Assembly (NCBI RefSeq): GCF_000499845.2
Contig: NC_023755.2
Span: forward strand, 3,586,087-3,650,086
Length of the DNA stretch: 64,000 nt
Direction of reading: 5' to 3'
From: Phaseolus vulgaris
Taxonomy: Eukaryota > Streptophyta > Magnoliopsida > Fabales > Fabaceae
The number at the start of each line of letters is the position of its first letter. Within the stretch, counting starts at the first letter, position 1. Below the pieces are notes generated by a model that was not told the origin of the DNA, did no database searches, and saw only the letters and a list, made by a program, of their open reading frames with translations. Both the position numbers and the translations under genes were made by a program. Positions 1-12,039 of the stretch are shown one piece after another.

Positions 1-1101
1 AACTTCTTCATGTTCTACCAAAAACCAAGTCTCAAGAAGTTTTTCTTAAAAGTGGATTTTAAGCCTAACCCAACCTCACAAATTGGTTTAGTAAGGTAAG
101 GATTGCACCTTATTTATATATTATAATTTAACCATATCTCAAGTAAACGTAGAATCTCCAACTCACACCCTTACGTCAAGATGGTATTAGAGCTTTTCAA
201 GGACCTATCCTAGCAAGATTTGTTGGATCTACAGTGTCATCTGTTATTAAGGGTAGTAATTTAACTTTTTTGGTCTTACTCTAACTTCCATTACTTGCTA
301 CTACAACTTTTTCTTTTGACAAATTCATTTTTTATTATCTATTCTTGTATTGCACTCATTAATGACATTCTCATCTCTGTAACACTTAGCATAGCTCTGG
401 CTAGCATTATATCACGCTAACTCAAAGCAACCTGATTTTCTAAACTATCCTTTATGAACACTAAATTTTCAGATCCATAACCCCTTTACACAAGCTACTA
501 GAATAGAATGAAAGCTTAAAATTTTTGTTTCCATCTGTTATTCTGTTTTCATCATTGTTATAACTTGTAACAAAATAGTTCTCAAATTTTATACATCAAG
601 CACGTAAATGATAATATAATCAAGTGCTAAAAGTGACAGAATAATTTGCCTCACTTCTGATGTAGTAAATGATAAAAAAAAGTGCATGAAAACACTTGAG
701 ATGAATACAAAAAGAATAGAAAATGAATTAGAGAATGTGATTCCCCTCTTTTGGGTTCTCATATTTATAAGGATTTATTGGAAGTTCAGATACAATGAAT
801 GAGAGGATAGAGAAAAGAATACGAAAAGTCACATCTAGAAACTTGGTACAGCACAAAGCACATATCAGCTTTTCAATAAAGTCAATTTAAGATGACCTAT
901 TCTAACAAAAACTACATGGCCAGATGTGTGAATAGAAAGATGTTTAATAACAATGTGCTCTCACAAAATCAAACAAGAAAAATACATCACCTAGAACTAA
1001 AGTAAAAGCAACAATATCATCAAATCAGATAAAGAAAATTCTACAACATAAAGAATTGAAAACTACGGCTGATGAAACAAAATGCCAGAGGCTAAGCTTA
1101 C
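1..1101. other. Non-coding stretch, probably an intron of the FMT gene
   Basis: I see no exon here on either strand. The FMT exon ending at 1102 is followed on the minus strand by a good splice donor, so this stretch is most simply a large intron that continues past the left edge. The first 180 bases contain a sequence resembling a dispersed repeat also seen near 61.5-61.7 kb, suggesting an old insertion in the intron. The rest is plain AT-rich DNA. Confidence 0.45.
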
Positions 1102-4100
1102 CAGGAACAGGGTATAACCCAAGCCAAGAATTAGGTGGCAACAACGATTGCACATTTTCAAAAGGATGGGCAGCTGCTCTACCCTCCAATACTTCCCGGA
1201 AAGCTTCAAAATTGGACAAAAGGTTAAGTTTTGGGTTTCAAAGCAAACATCTCGGAGATTTAAGTCCTAAACAATAAGTTATCACACTTCATTACCTTTT
1301 TTGAACTTAGGGCTAATCTTTTGTAAGAGAGCAACAAGAGTTGTTGCTTCAAAAGTAGCTTTACTTTGCCGTGGATCAAGAGTGTTTGCTGAGCTTGAGT
1401 TAACATAAAACAATTTTGTACTTCCCGTAATACAAAATTTATTACCCTCAAGAGTGATCACATCCAAATAAATCAAATCTCCAAGAAGCCTACAAGCAAC
1501 CACAGAACAGCCTCATGGATATAAACTAAGCAAGCCAATGAAATTTTATTAACTAAGAGGATGCATCTTGGGATACCTTCTATAGCTCGGAGGAGGATTG
1601 AAGGATGAAAACACTACGCTCTCTACGCATTTAATATCCTTCAATGGGGATGATAACAAATTACCCAACGAACCAGAGATGTCCTCCATATAACCAAGCC
1701 CATCAAGCTCAGGAACTTCAGGTTTCAAGGTATCTTTATCTGATATTCCAGGAAATGCAGAAGCAGTCTAGTAACTTTCCCAAACCTCCCTGAATTATCA
1801 AATAAACAGATTATAGCAGCAGAATTATCCCATACCTCCTGAATTTGCAGCTTTATTTTGTGATGTCTCATTCTGTAGGGCAAGTGATGTTGATAGTGAA
1901 GCATGGAGATTAGAAAGGGAAAGCAACTCCCTTGTACGGTGAACATGGGCCCTTATAGATCGATCATCATAAAATGCTGCAAAGAGGATTTATCATATTG
2001 TATCCACCAATGTTTAATCATTATAAATACTCCAAGTTCATTAACATACCAGGGACCATTTCCAAGGAGCAACCACCAGCAGTAATATCAGCTACTTCGG
2101 AAATTTCATTATAGTCTTCCAGGTGATGAGTTGATGCATCCTTCGTATGCAACAGTAAATCATAGCATGTGATAAAACACGTCTCAGGAGCATCAAGGAG
2201 GAACTGTCGTACATCCATGACAGAATCTCCAGGATTCAACTGTGAATCAATTATACAAGTTAGAAGTATCTTGATCCCTCAGTTTTTATTCAGGTAAAAT
2301 AGTAGCATATTTAAACATGATATGATAAATAGTTAAATGTGCAAACAATTTTACATCAACAGTGAATGGAAATAGTTAGATCTCTGTAATGATCATCTTG
2401 GAACGATTGATTACTCAGTTTCTCTTAATGTGATGTGATATAGTAAAAGGCAAAAGCTTCACAAATGAAGTTAACTCACCTGAAGCTCAAGCTTCTCCCC
2501 AGTTTGTGTTTTAACAGAAACAGGGTAAAGTTGAAGATCGCCTGCACAATCATTTTACGAAATATTGGTCATAAAATGAAATTGAAGTCCTAGTATCCAT
2601 TACAAAAAGGAATGAAATATATTTGACTAAATTACCAATTTTATTAATAGAAGACTAAACAACTGATTGGACAACAAAAATTATCAAACATAATGCATAG
2701 CACAATCACCTAATCACTAGTAAAATAAAGGATCAAATATGTTGCAAGGCATATATTCTCATATAAAAACATAGTAAGTTGCAAATAATCACATTATTTA
2801 CAAATAACCTTAGTAATTTCAAATTTTAAACCAGAGGAAGGAAAAAAATCTAGTGTCGTGAGAGTGATGGAAAAGAACTATTAATAAAAATAAAGTGATG
2901 GAAAAGAATTATTAATAAAAATGAAGTGATGGAAAAAAAACAAAGGACAGAAAGATAAAAGGATATTAGGAAGATATAAAGAAATGAAGAATAAGCAGAG
3001 AAAAAGAAAGAAATGGAAGGAGGGAGGGAGGGGAGAAAACAAAAGGAAATAACTGTAAAGAAAATATATTTAAAGTATATGAAGTAACCCTGAAAATGGA
3101 TTTTTAAAATGAGGGGAGTTCCATCATGGGTGCAGCAGCACGTGGCGTGATTGTGGGACAGCACCATACAGCAGCAAATAAAGATGGCACGTGTCCAAAA
3201 TCACCACATTGTAACTGCCATAACAGTTTATTAACAACATTGGAATTTAATTTGCACCTTATTATGATAACCACAATATCACGCAAGTGCGGCTACAACT
3301 GAGGTCACAATGTGGTTAGCCACATTTTCTATGGACTACAAAAACTCAAAGTTACACTTAACATAGGACTGTATTTTTTTACAAAGATACTTAAAATATG
3401 TGTGGCTTACAAACAGCTGGGTACCAACTAGGCATTTTTCCCCAAAAACATCGACGCTCATTTTCTTTTTGTTCCTTTTTGTTCGATTTTTCATGTTTTG
3501 TCTCCCTACTCGATCAAAAGAATTTGTCCTTACCTTTGTGTGCACAATGGCATGCAGTGTGGTAATGAGTTGGGAGAGCAACCCAACTAGAGAATGCTAT
3601 TTGATGTATTCAGACTTGTGTTTCGTTGATTTAAGTTTCATTATTTACTTTGCTACATATATCTTTTACAACCAACTATTGATATTTTATTTGGTTATGG
3701 TTTATGTTATGTTCAGAAATATATTTTATTTAATGTAATTTTTACGTTAACTTCTTTATTTCATACTTTTATATATTGTTTTTAATGCAAAATAGCTACT
3801 GTAGCACATCAAGAGAGGGCTTCACATCCAATTACCATACTACAATGCTATTATATGTATGAGCAATACAAGTACTTCTCTAACCCATTTCACCTTGCTT
3901 TTGTTGGCTCCCTTCAGTTGCTGTTTCATGCTCCTTCAGCTCTGGATTGGCACCAGTAGAATCACTGATTGCTGCAACTTCAGCCACATCAGCTTTTGCA
4001 GAGTCTAAAGTACCTTCCACGCTATCCTTCACATGAACATCAGAATGGACTGCTGGTTCTGAAGTACTAGGCGTATTATGGGACACTTTTTTGTTCCTCC

Positions 4101-4122
4101 CCTTGCTTGATTTTCCAGCCAT
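1102..4122 (-). CDS. FMT: Clustered mitochondria protein FRIENDLY/CLU, N-terminal part (partial)
   Basis: CLU/FRIENDLY proteins are large cytosolic RNA-binding proteins needed for normal mitochondrial spacing and quality control. Seven coding exons can be placed on the minus strand with GT-AG sites and continuous phase: 4122-3894, 2541-2480, 2239-2050, 1976-1836, 1733-1577, 1489-1296 and 1203-1102, together 358 codons. The start ATG at 4122 opens a low-complexity Ser/Lys/Glu-rich leader (MAGKSSKGRNKK), as in plant homologues. Next come the ubiquitin-like CLU N-terminal segment (residues about 85-160, with LNPGDSVMDVRQFLLDAPET) and the stretch containing DLIYLDVITLEGNKF and AHPFENVQSLLPPNSWLG (about 260-355). 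The remaining coding region (CLU domain, TPR repeats) must lie left of base 1. No frame break is seen. An alternative acceptor at 1739 would add two codons to exon 5. Confidence 0.9.
2863..2938. repeat. 32-bp tandem repeat, about 2.3 copies, in FMT intron
   Basis: A unit beginning GTGATGGAAAAGAA recurs at 2863, 2895 and 2927. It lies in the first coding-region intron of FMT and is followed by a purine-rich stretch to about 3060. No function is implied. Confidence 0.8.
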
Positions 4123-4131
4123 TTCCTCTTT

Positions 4132-4880
4132 CTAAAATCCAAAACAAACATATCAACGCACCGCAAAAAGAAACAATGAAGGAAGTACAATAAAGGGTCT
4201 GTTATAAACGTCAAAACAAGCAATCCATCCCACAAATTAACTTTACCTAATTCAAAAGCATGCACACCACCATAGATATAAGCTCCATAATCCCATAAAC
4301 AATGAAACATGGTAACACATGAAACTAATGCCACACTGTCTCAAAAATTTCGAAAACAGAATTTCTAAAATGAGCTAAAGCCCCAACAAAATATAAAATC
4401 CATAATCAGATAAAATTATTGAAAGGTCACAACTTTTAAACACAAACAGAATCGCACATGTTTCTAATAGCTGATTCCCACAAGAACCACGTAAAAAACA
4501 TAGAAATAAGAATTCAGTATAATATAACAACGACCACAACAACATTCATTATCTCGTCAATTCCCACAAAACCCACAAAACAGGATCATCAAACGTAAAA
4601 CCCACGTTCAGAAAATTAGACACTTAAAGGTTCTCTTCTAATTTAATTTAATTTTTGTCAGGAAGTGAAGAAAAATATCATAGAGAGAAGGCTTGTTACC
4701 AGCGAGAATAGGACCCAAAGAAATTAGAGGCGGAGTGCGAATTAGATAAGAAGAAGTTGCATAGAAATAAGAAAAAAAAGGGTTTTAGAAGGTTTTGAAA
4801 AGAGAAGGTTTTTGAGGTTTCAGAGAGCGAGAGAGAAACCCAAGAAGCAGTGGCTGAGGCGGCTTCTTCCCTGTGAGAGA
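4132..4880 (-). promoter_or_regulatory. FMT 5'UTR exon and 5'UTR intron
   Basis: On the minus strand a donor (CTG|GTAAC) at 4700/4699 pairs with an acceptor (TTTTAG|AA) at 4132/4131, nine bases before the FMT start codon. This implies a 568-bp intron in the 5' leader. The upstream exon, from roughly 4880 down to 4700, is GA/CT-rich with short GAGA runs, typical of plant 5'UTRs. The transcription start is not determined. Open frames through this stretch look fortuitous. Confidence 0.6.
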
Positions 4881-4989
4881 GAAACAGAGGTAACGGAATG
4901 TGTAATAATTTGGAACTAGTGGGCTTGGGCCCTTCATTCTTGCACATACATTTTTTCTCCAGGAATTTCTTTCTGAACCCCATAACTGT

Positions 4990-5580
4990 GCAAAAAGACT
5001 ATTTAACCCTTAATGAAAATAATAAGTAATCTTAAATCTGTAAAACCCTGATCTTCTTCATCCCTTCATCAGTTGCTCACCTGAGGCATCCCTCTCTGCA
5101 CCTTGGCTTTTCTTTGGAGGTTTTTGGTGTTTTTTAGAGTGTTTCAAAGCATTTGTTCTGCCATTGTTCGATATTGAATATGCATTTGAGAGTTACTACC
5201 ATTTCCATTAACAAGGTTCGTTTTGAAGTTATGAAATGTAAGTTTTTTCTTCATTTGGATTGGATGATATAGAAGTACTCTGGATGATACAATTTGGGAA
5301 CAATTTTTTTTATAAAATGCATTATGGATTATACAATTTAAAAGGTATTTCCATATTCGAGAATATCTTCTGACTTGTACAATTTGGAAGGTATTTTTAT
5401 ATTCATCAAATACCGTCCAAATTAGATTGTCTATCATGAAAAAAGTTAGTTTGATTTTTACTAATGTAAGGATGACGTTGTGGTCAGACTTATGGCTAGG
5501 ACGAGAGGTGGCGGATCACAAGTCGATGGTAGACAAAGACCTACGACATTAGTTTGTAGACAGAGACCTAGCACAAATAC
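4990..5580. other. Intergenic stretch, nothing recognised
   Basis: This stretch lies upstream of the FMT 5'UTR. A few short open frames lack recognisable motifs. It probably holds the FMT promoter near its left end, but I see no convincing core-promoter element. Confidence 0.4.
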
Positions 5581-5582
5581 CA

Positions 5583-5680
5583 TTTTGTGTAACATTGTCC
5601 CTGTGGAGTTTTGGCATATCTTACTTGGAAGGCCATGACAATATGATAAACAATCTATTCATGATGGTCTCGCCAATAAA
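5583..5680 (+). mobile_element. Decayed Ty3-gypsy protease-region fragment
   Basis: Translation from 5591 gives NIVPVEFWHILLGRP, a stop codon, then QYDKQSIHDGLANK. This is the end of the aspartic-protease region typical of plant Ty3-gypsy polyproteins (HILLGRPW..D...IHDG). A TGA at 5633-5635 replaces the usual Trp. Nothing recognisable continues on either side, so this is an isolated old fragment. Confidence 0.6.
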
Positions 5681-6189
5681 ATATGAGTGAATGTTCTTTG
5701 TTAATTATTCTCTTAGTGAAGTTATCTCAAATAAGGAAAACTTAAAATATGTATCATCTTTCGAGAGTTGAAACCTTTATTTTTCAAACACCTACCTTTC
5801 TTTGTAAGCTAAAAGTGATGGATTTAGAATACTCGTGAAAATAAAAAAGTGACTTAATGTCAAATAATAGTTGCGTTCTTTATCTCAGGAGGAGATAATT
5901 AAGAGTGATTTTGTGTACTTGTGTAAGTCAAACATAACACTGATAATACTTGTTGTAATATTTTGAATATGGTCAAACTTGAGCAAACTAGTATTTAATA
6001 TGCGTTCTATAACACTTGTATTGTTTTTCCTATCTATCCTTTCACCAATTTTCCAAAAGTATGTTGATGCAATCCTAGCTTGCTTTGCTATGAATTGTTT
6101 GTTTTGTATTTTGTGGTGTGGAATTTGGTGGGGTTGGGTGGCTAAAATGAGTGAAAGAAACTACAAAGTATTTGTGTATGGAGAATGAT

Positions 6190-8130
6190 AATGAAGCTTA
6201 AGAGAGGTGAGACCAACTTCTAAGAAGTTATAAGTTAGACACAAAACTAGTGCTAGCAAAGAGTGACCAAAGAAGACAAGATGTGCACAAATTTGGGCAA
6301 CAATTCTTTAATCAATTCTAAGCTAATTTACAAGGGGACTAGCACTTGTATTTATAGTATTATGGGCAACCAAGGTGCAAACTTTAATCCTAAAAATTCT
6401 CCACTCATAAAAGGATAAGCGACTCTCTCTAATTGGAGCAAATCCTCTCAAATTAGGGGTTGACATGTGTCCTCCTCTAATTGGATAGAATCCTCTTCAT
6501 TCCAATTAAGACAAATGTCCTTTTAGCATTGGTGGGAATCCTCTCCATTAAGGAGATGACATGTGGACCTTCATGCCTTCTCTGCCACTCCATGCTTTCT
6601 ATTTGCACTCTAGTAATTTATTTGTGCACCCTAGATGGTCTAGAGTGGCATTGGGTCCAAGGAGGCCCAATTGTAACTTTAGCTAGACACTTTCTCTTTC
6701 TATTTACACCCTACTTTATTTGGCCCAATACATGGCCCATGAAAAGGCCCAAAACATGGTCCAAATACAAGCCGAAAATAAAGCATATACTACTTTGTAC
6801 AATGTTTATAAAAACTAGATAAAAATGAAAGAGCAAACAACAATTAATTCTCCCTGGGATTGGAGTGTTCTAAGATCCTTTTCCTGCTTCCAATTTTCTT
6901 AGCCAAATGTTTCGAGGTTGGATGAGTTTTCATCATTCCCTCTCTCTTGAGAAGAAAATTAAAGAAAAAGAAAACAAAACAAAAATAAGGCCCTTTATTT
7001 TTATAAAAGTTTTGAGAAATAAGGTCTTTTTGAAAAAAAAAATTGTTCATTTTGTGTTGTTCTTTGCCTAAACTAGGTAACAAAATCACAAAGTGTTGTT
7101 TTTCATATTTTTGTGAAAAAGAATGAGCATTATATAATTGAAAAGAATAGTTCAAAGTATTGTAATTCTCCTTTAAGGATTCTTTCTCAGTTATGTTTGC
7201 AGGGGGTGTCATAAAAGACTCTTAATCTTTGTTGGTTTCCTCTTCTTCTTCCTTTTCAATCAAACATTCATTCATATTTTTTGTGGAGGAACAATTTATA
7301 TTTATATCTGGTTTAGCTCTAGACACAGATTTTTCTTCAACCACATCCTCCTCACAAGGTTTTGCAATTGAAGGGCAAATTTTATCAATATATGGTTCAG
7401 CTCCAGAAAAAGACTTTTCTATTTTTCTTTCCCTTTCATCCTCTTGTGACCCTTCCTACCTGGATTTAGAGGGGTGAGCCTCTCTTTCAAACTCTCTTTT
7501 GGAACAGGACGTGTTAAGATAGTCTTCCCTAGTGGTAGTCATTCTTGTAATTCCTTGTTCTATCCTAACACATTGTTGAACTATTTCATTCAAATCTTTA
7601 AAGTAATTAAAGGGAAAAAGTTCAACCCTATCCCAAATTTTAAGGTTTAAACCACTTTTGAATCTATCAATGGTTTTTCTAGGCTCTTCTCTTATTCCTG
7701 CACTGAAAGGAAGATCAACTACAAACGGAGAGCAATCACCTAGGTATCACGGAGACTTAGAAATTAAACAAGAAGGAATTAAAGACAAAAAAAATAAAGA
7801 GGGAAAGACGGAAAAGTAAGCTAGATGTGTCCTATGTGAAAGTGCAAGTGACACTTGAAGTCCATTGACACACTTTCACGACTAATGAACGAATTTAGCT
7901 ATTACAATATTTTTAATGGGACTGCTTTGAAAGCATTTGTCTTCAAATTCTCACTCTCAAGTGCTAGCTCATTTGTCTTCAAATTCTCACTCTCAAGTTT
8001 GCACTTCTATTAGTATTTTGCTTGAATCTTCTTAGAAGTTGGTCACACCTCTTCTAAGCCTTTACTTCTCCTCTTCATTTCATCTTCTCCACACTTCAAT
8101 TCAGCCATTGATGTCATTTTCAAGTCGATT
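6190..8130 (-). mobile_element. Decayed Ty3-gypsy gag fragment with inverted flanking ends
   Basis: On the minus strand, 7690-7540 translates to an uninterrupted retrotransposon gag segment, including IREEPRKTIDRFKSGLNLK and DLNEIVQQCVRIEQG. This is the retrotrans_gag signature of Ty3-gypsy elements. The weaker, interrupted stretch down to about 6840 is Ser/Glu/Lys-rich, like the gag C-terminus. About 35 bases at 6197-6230 recur inverted at 8028-8060 (core CTTCTTAGAAGTTGGT), and a 36-bp direct duplication sits at 7935-8006. The block is a rearranged remnant with no intact ORF. Confidence 0.6.
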
Positions 8131-9100
8131 TTTCTACAACATAGAAAACAACAGCAAAGAAGAAGCCAAAGCAAGCTAGTTTTACATCATATGTGATGGT
8201 TGTTTTTCTACATCTCGACAAGTAGATTAAGTCAACTATATTACAATTAATAAAGGGTTTTCGTATCCACAAGGACTAGAAAATAATACACTAATTGAAC
8301 TTCCTTTTATAAATCATAATACAAATCATTGCATACATTAGAATCAAATAATTTGTTATCTGAGTAGTAATGTTGGATAAGAACTAAGAACAAGTGTACA
8401 ATGGGAAGTTGTTCAAGTATGATAAGGTGTTGAGATTAAATAGACTTTGTAATACATTTGCGCTTAATGATTATAGATGCAATTTAGCTACTCACAATGA
8501 TGAATGTGATACAATAAAATCCTAATATTAGCTAGCAGCTTAATACATTATGAATTTTAATAGTAAGTTTTCCCTCTTCTTTTCCCCCTTCCTTCCTCCC
8601 TCCTTCTTTCCATCCTTCCTCGCTTTTTATGTTCAACTTCACCTTTATTTATGTTGTTGAAACACAAAGTCATGTTCCATTAAAATTTACTCAATGCATG
8701 CTAATCCGCTTAGCGAATTAGGTTTCTTTAAGTTAAGAAAGTTAATTCGCTCAACACCTTCTTGATTCTACACATAGTTTTTCTTCATTTCAAGGTTTAC
8801 TTTGTGCTTATCACATCTCTGGATCACTTAGTGCTTCATGCTCTTTTAATATGCTCCTCTTTCGAATAATTTTTCTTAGCACATGTTTTGGGCACTCAGT
8901 GCATGGAGGTGATTCTTTTTGGCCTTCTTTGCCTTGAATGCACTCAACTCTTGATGTCTGCCCTTAACGTATTGTCTATTTTTGGGTCACTTCTATTTAG
9001 GTGCAATTTTTCTTTTGATTTTTACAAAATAAATCAAAATTATCAGAAGATCAAACAATTTCAAACACATTTACAGTTCTAAATGGAAAGATAGTTATTT
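8131..9100. mobile_element. Possible Ty3-gypsy LTR or leader remnant
   Basis: The stretch has a pyrimidine-rich tract near 8570-8620 and repeated phrases about 8700-8900 (gcttagcgaatt, ggcactcagtgc) of the kind found in LTRs of large legume gypsy elements. No LTR partner, PBS or coding sequence was found. The call rests on general resemblance only. Confidence 0.25.
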
Positions 9101-9559
9101 CTAGATTTATAAATTCTATTCACTTAATTTGTAGCTAAATCAATATTTTAATAAGTAAAAATTTTACTTATCATTATGTTAGATTTTTTTTTTAACTAGC
9201 ATTTCCTGGTTATTAAGTCACCAAAATCTATTTTTCAACTAGCTTTTGCAAGAAATTTTCAAAAGTTTCAGTCAACCACCTTTCTAGAGTTAACTTGTTA
9301 TTTCATAAGTTTTTTTTATATTTGTAACATATACTTATTGATTATTTGCATTGTCCTTCTTTCATATGTAAACTCTTTTTTCTTTGGGAAATATTTGAAT
9401 TTATTCCCCTTTTTTAATATCTACTTGAATTTTCTAGATATGAAGAGTAATCCCATCATTCATGGATGTGTTTGAGTCTTCACATGATTATTTTTATATA
9501 GCTATAAGGGCCTACAACACTTATTTTCCTTTTTTGCTTTGTTTTTCCTCTTGGACTTT

Positions 9560-9930
9560 TAACTTTAAGGGCATCATTTTTGCTTGTTGAGGGTTTGTCC
9601 AAGTGATCTTTGTTTTATAGATAGACTTAATGCACTCTTAAAAATACTCAACAACTACATAAGCTCCTTCAAGTCTCTAACTTCTTGGATAATTATGATC
9701 TTTGGTTCCCACAACCCGACATGTTGTCCAGAAACTTCAGATTAATCTGAGCCTTTGAGAAGGTGTGACTCAGGGCTTCTTACCTTGTTTAAGAGGACTT
9801 ACATCCTCCTAGACACTACAATGTCACCTTTCTTCAGGGTGAAACTCTCATATTTCTTGGTGAAGGTGACAACTTTCCTTAGTTGTATATCCTATTTTCT
9901 TCATAGTTGATCTTTAAAGAGTCTCGTGTC
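9560..9930 (-). mobile_element. Decayed copia gag (UBN2-type) fragment
   Basis: Minus-strand translation around 9725-9660 gives HVGLWEPKIIIIQEVRDLKE. This matches the copia gag pattern seen intact in this window at about residues 195-215 of the Sirevirus Gag (SWQPKVTAISESRDLSK). Upstream, near 9880-9830, is YESFTLKKGDIVVSRR, with frame changes between the pieces. It is an old gag relic without LTRs. Confidence 0.45.
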
Positions 9931-10835
9931 TCCTTGATTATCTTTAACATGTAGATTTTTTATTTCACTTTTTCTTTAATTAGATATTCATTAAAATAAA
10001 GATTATCATTTATATTTCGAAAACATCCTAATAAACCTTCATTGATTTCATATAATGATAAATAAGAATTTTTTTAATAACATAATCAAATCCTATACAT
10101 AATGACTTTAATAACAATAACTATACAAAATATATTAATGAAATAGTAGTATAATAAATTCCAAACATTAAAAATATGTATACAAATTATTTTTCAATGA
10201 TTTTACTTTTCAACAACTTAATAAAAAAATATAGTCACTTACAATAGAACAAAAATTACCTAAGAAGTGAAAATATATAACTAAATATAGAAATTAAAGA
10301 TTTTTTTTTAATGATTCCACCTTTTATTTGCTCATACAACAATATGTTTCTAAGAAAAATGTTTGTTTTAGCTTGACAAAATTCAAACATAACATTTGAT
10401 AGTGAAAAGTTGGAAACTTAAACGAAAACAATCAAACTTTAAAAAATGCAAGAAAAAAAATATCTCATTTTAGTGATTCAAGTTGACATTTACTCACAAC
10501 ACAACATAGTTTTCAGGAAAACTATAACCCTAAAAAAAATATAAAAAAAAGGTGCTTGAACTCTAATTCAACGAAGTCAAACTCATTTTTAGTCAATCAT
10601 TCAAATATTCATTTTAGCCATTTTGTTAGTTCTTAAAGTTTCTTAAAGCCCTTATAAATCCATAAGTCCTTGTGTATATGGTTGAAGTTTTGATTCCTTG
10701 TAAGAATCCTTCTAATGTCAAGTGAAGATCATGTAAGTCCCATCAATTTCTTTTGTTTATCGAGGTGCTCTAAAGACAATATAGAAACTAAAAATGGAGT
10801 TTTTAATGACCCCAAAGAGATTATTTGAACATAAT
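9931..10835. other. AT-rich intergenic stretch, nothing recognised
   Basis: No coding potential, repeats or RNA genes were recognised. The composition is strongly A/T with many poly-A and poly-T runs. Confidence 0.5.
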
Positions 10836-11854
10836 TACCCACGTTTTTGTGTGTTAATGGTGCCCCTATGACACATTCAATACCTTAGTTTTTATGCTCA
10901 TGACAATCCGAAACAGGGGTTGTTGTTGTACGTTAATTATATACATGAATATAGCTTATTTGTAACTTTGTGCAAATTGTTAAATAATGCATAAAATTAG
11001 TCATAGGTTTTAAATAATGTACAAGGTAGATTTATATTGTTCATTCTTTGAAATGTTTAAGTTATGTTATATGACGAAAATTGTATTCATATGCATTCAT
11101 GTTTTTAGTCAATGTGAGTTAAGCTAAACATTGTATACACATGTGAGGTGCAGTACGTCATTGTTAAAAGTAAAGAAAATATGAATTTTTTAACCATCTT
11201 ACGTGGAAGTATGGTTTTGCTGCAACTTTAATTTTTGCAGGTGGTAGGTTCATTTATAAATGCCATAAATGCTGAATTTGCACTTAATTAATAAACTAAT
11301 ATTAAATTCCTGCAATTCTTGTTACCAATTTGTGATTTCTCTTCACACATTAAAGACAAACTGTGTTCCCTTCGTGAAAGTCCAGCACTGTCAGGTTCCA
11401 CTGTATTTTTTTTTTCAAACTGAAAAGTTAACGGTGTGCATTCATTCATAACAACCTTTCTTCTTCATTGCATTAACTACACATTGAAGTTAGCAGACAG
11501 GTTCTGATGGTGAAGGTACTCTTGCATTCAATTTATTTGTTCTTTTCTTCTTTGTTGCATGAATTTCATGGTGCATTGTATTTATTTATTCATATCTTAC
11601 CCACGTTTTTGTGTGTTAATGGTGTTCCTATGACACATTCAATACCTTAGTTTCTATGCTCCTGAAAATCCGAAACAGGGGTTGTTGTTGTACGTTAATT
11701 ATATACATGAATATAGTTTATTTGTAACTTTGTGCAAATTGTTAAATAATGGATAAAACCAGTCACAGTTGTTAAATAATGTACAAGGTAAATTTATTTT
11801 GTTCATTCTTTGAAATGTTTAAGTTAAGTTATATGACGAAAATTGTATTCATAT
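10836..11854. repeat. Tandem repeat array, left part (about 1.3 units of ~775 bp)
   Basis: The phrase ACCCACGTTTTTGTGTGTTA occurs at about 10838 and again near 11598, about 760 bp apart. The intervening sequence matches the large array at 29860-35626 in the same orientation. The unit anchor GTGAGGTGCAGTACG is at 11143. The array stops within a unit at about 11854, some 50 bp before the next anchor would fall. A 60-codon ORF in each unit (start here 11269) is conserved only as far as the DNA repeat is, so I do not call it a gene. Confidence 0.9.
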
Positions 11855-12039
11855 TACAAGTGTCAATTTACCGGATGGTGCTACGACACAAGTCACACAC
11901 ACTAGCACCGTTATTTTTAATCTCAAACTCACACTTAAAAATGTCCTATGTGTCCCATCTTTTAACTTGAACTTAGTTTCATCCAGCAAACTCACAAAGG
12001 ACCTAAATTGTTGCATTCTATTCTTTTCTGAATTTTGTA

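Noticed and set aside
2850..3286. Open frames on the minus strand inside an FMT intron
   Set aside because: They come from purine-rich low-complexity DNA, show no domain and lie in an intron supported by flanking in-phase exons.
3400..3738. 112-codon plus-strand ORF
   Set aside because: It lies antisense within an FMT intron, is hydrophobic through T-rich composition and has no recognisable motif.
4696..4983. 95-codon minus-strand ORF in the FMT leader
   Set aside because: It covers the 5'UTR exon and its splice donor; the downstream CLU start codon is the one supported by homology.
6481..6822. 113-codon plus-strand ORF
   Set aside because: It lies in retroelement-like sequence, opposite the gag relic, with no family resemblance.
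11269..11451. 60-codon ORF repeated in several units of the tandem array (also 29986 and 33092)
   Set aside because: It is lost or altered in other units and no more conserved than the surrounding repeat DNA; no bias toward synonymous change is evident by eye.
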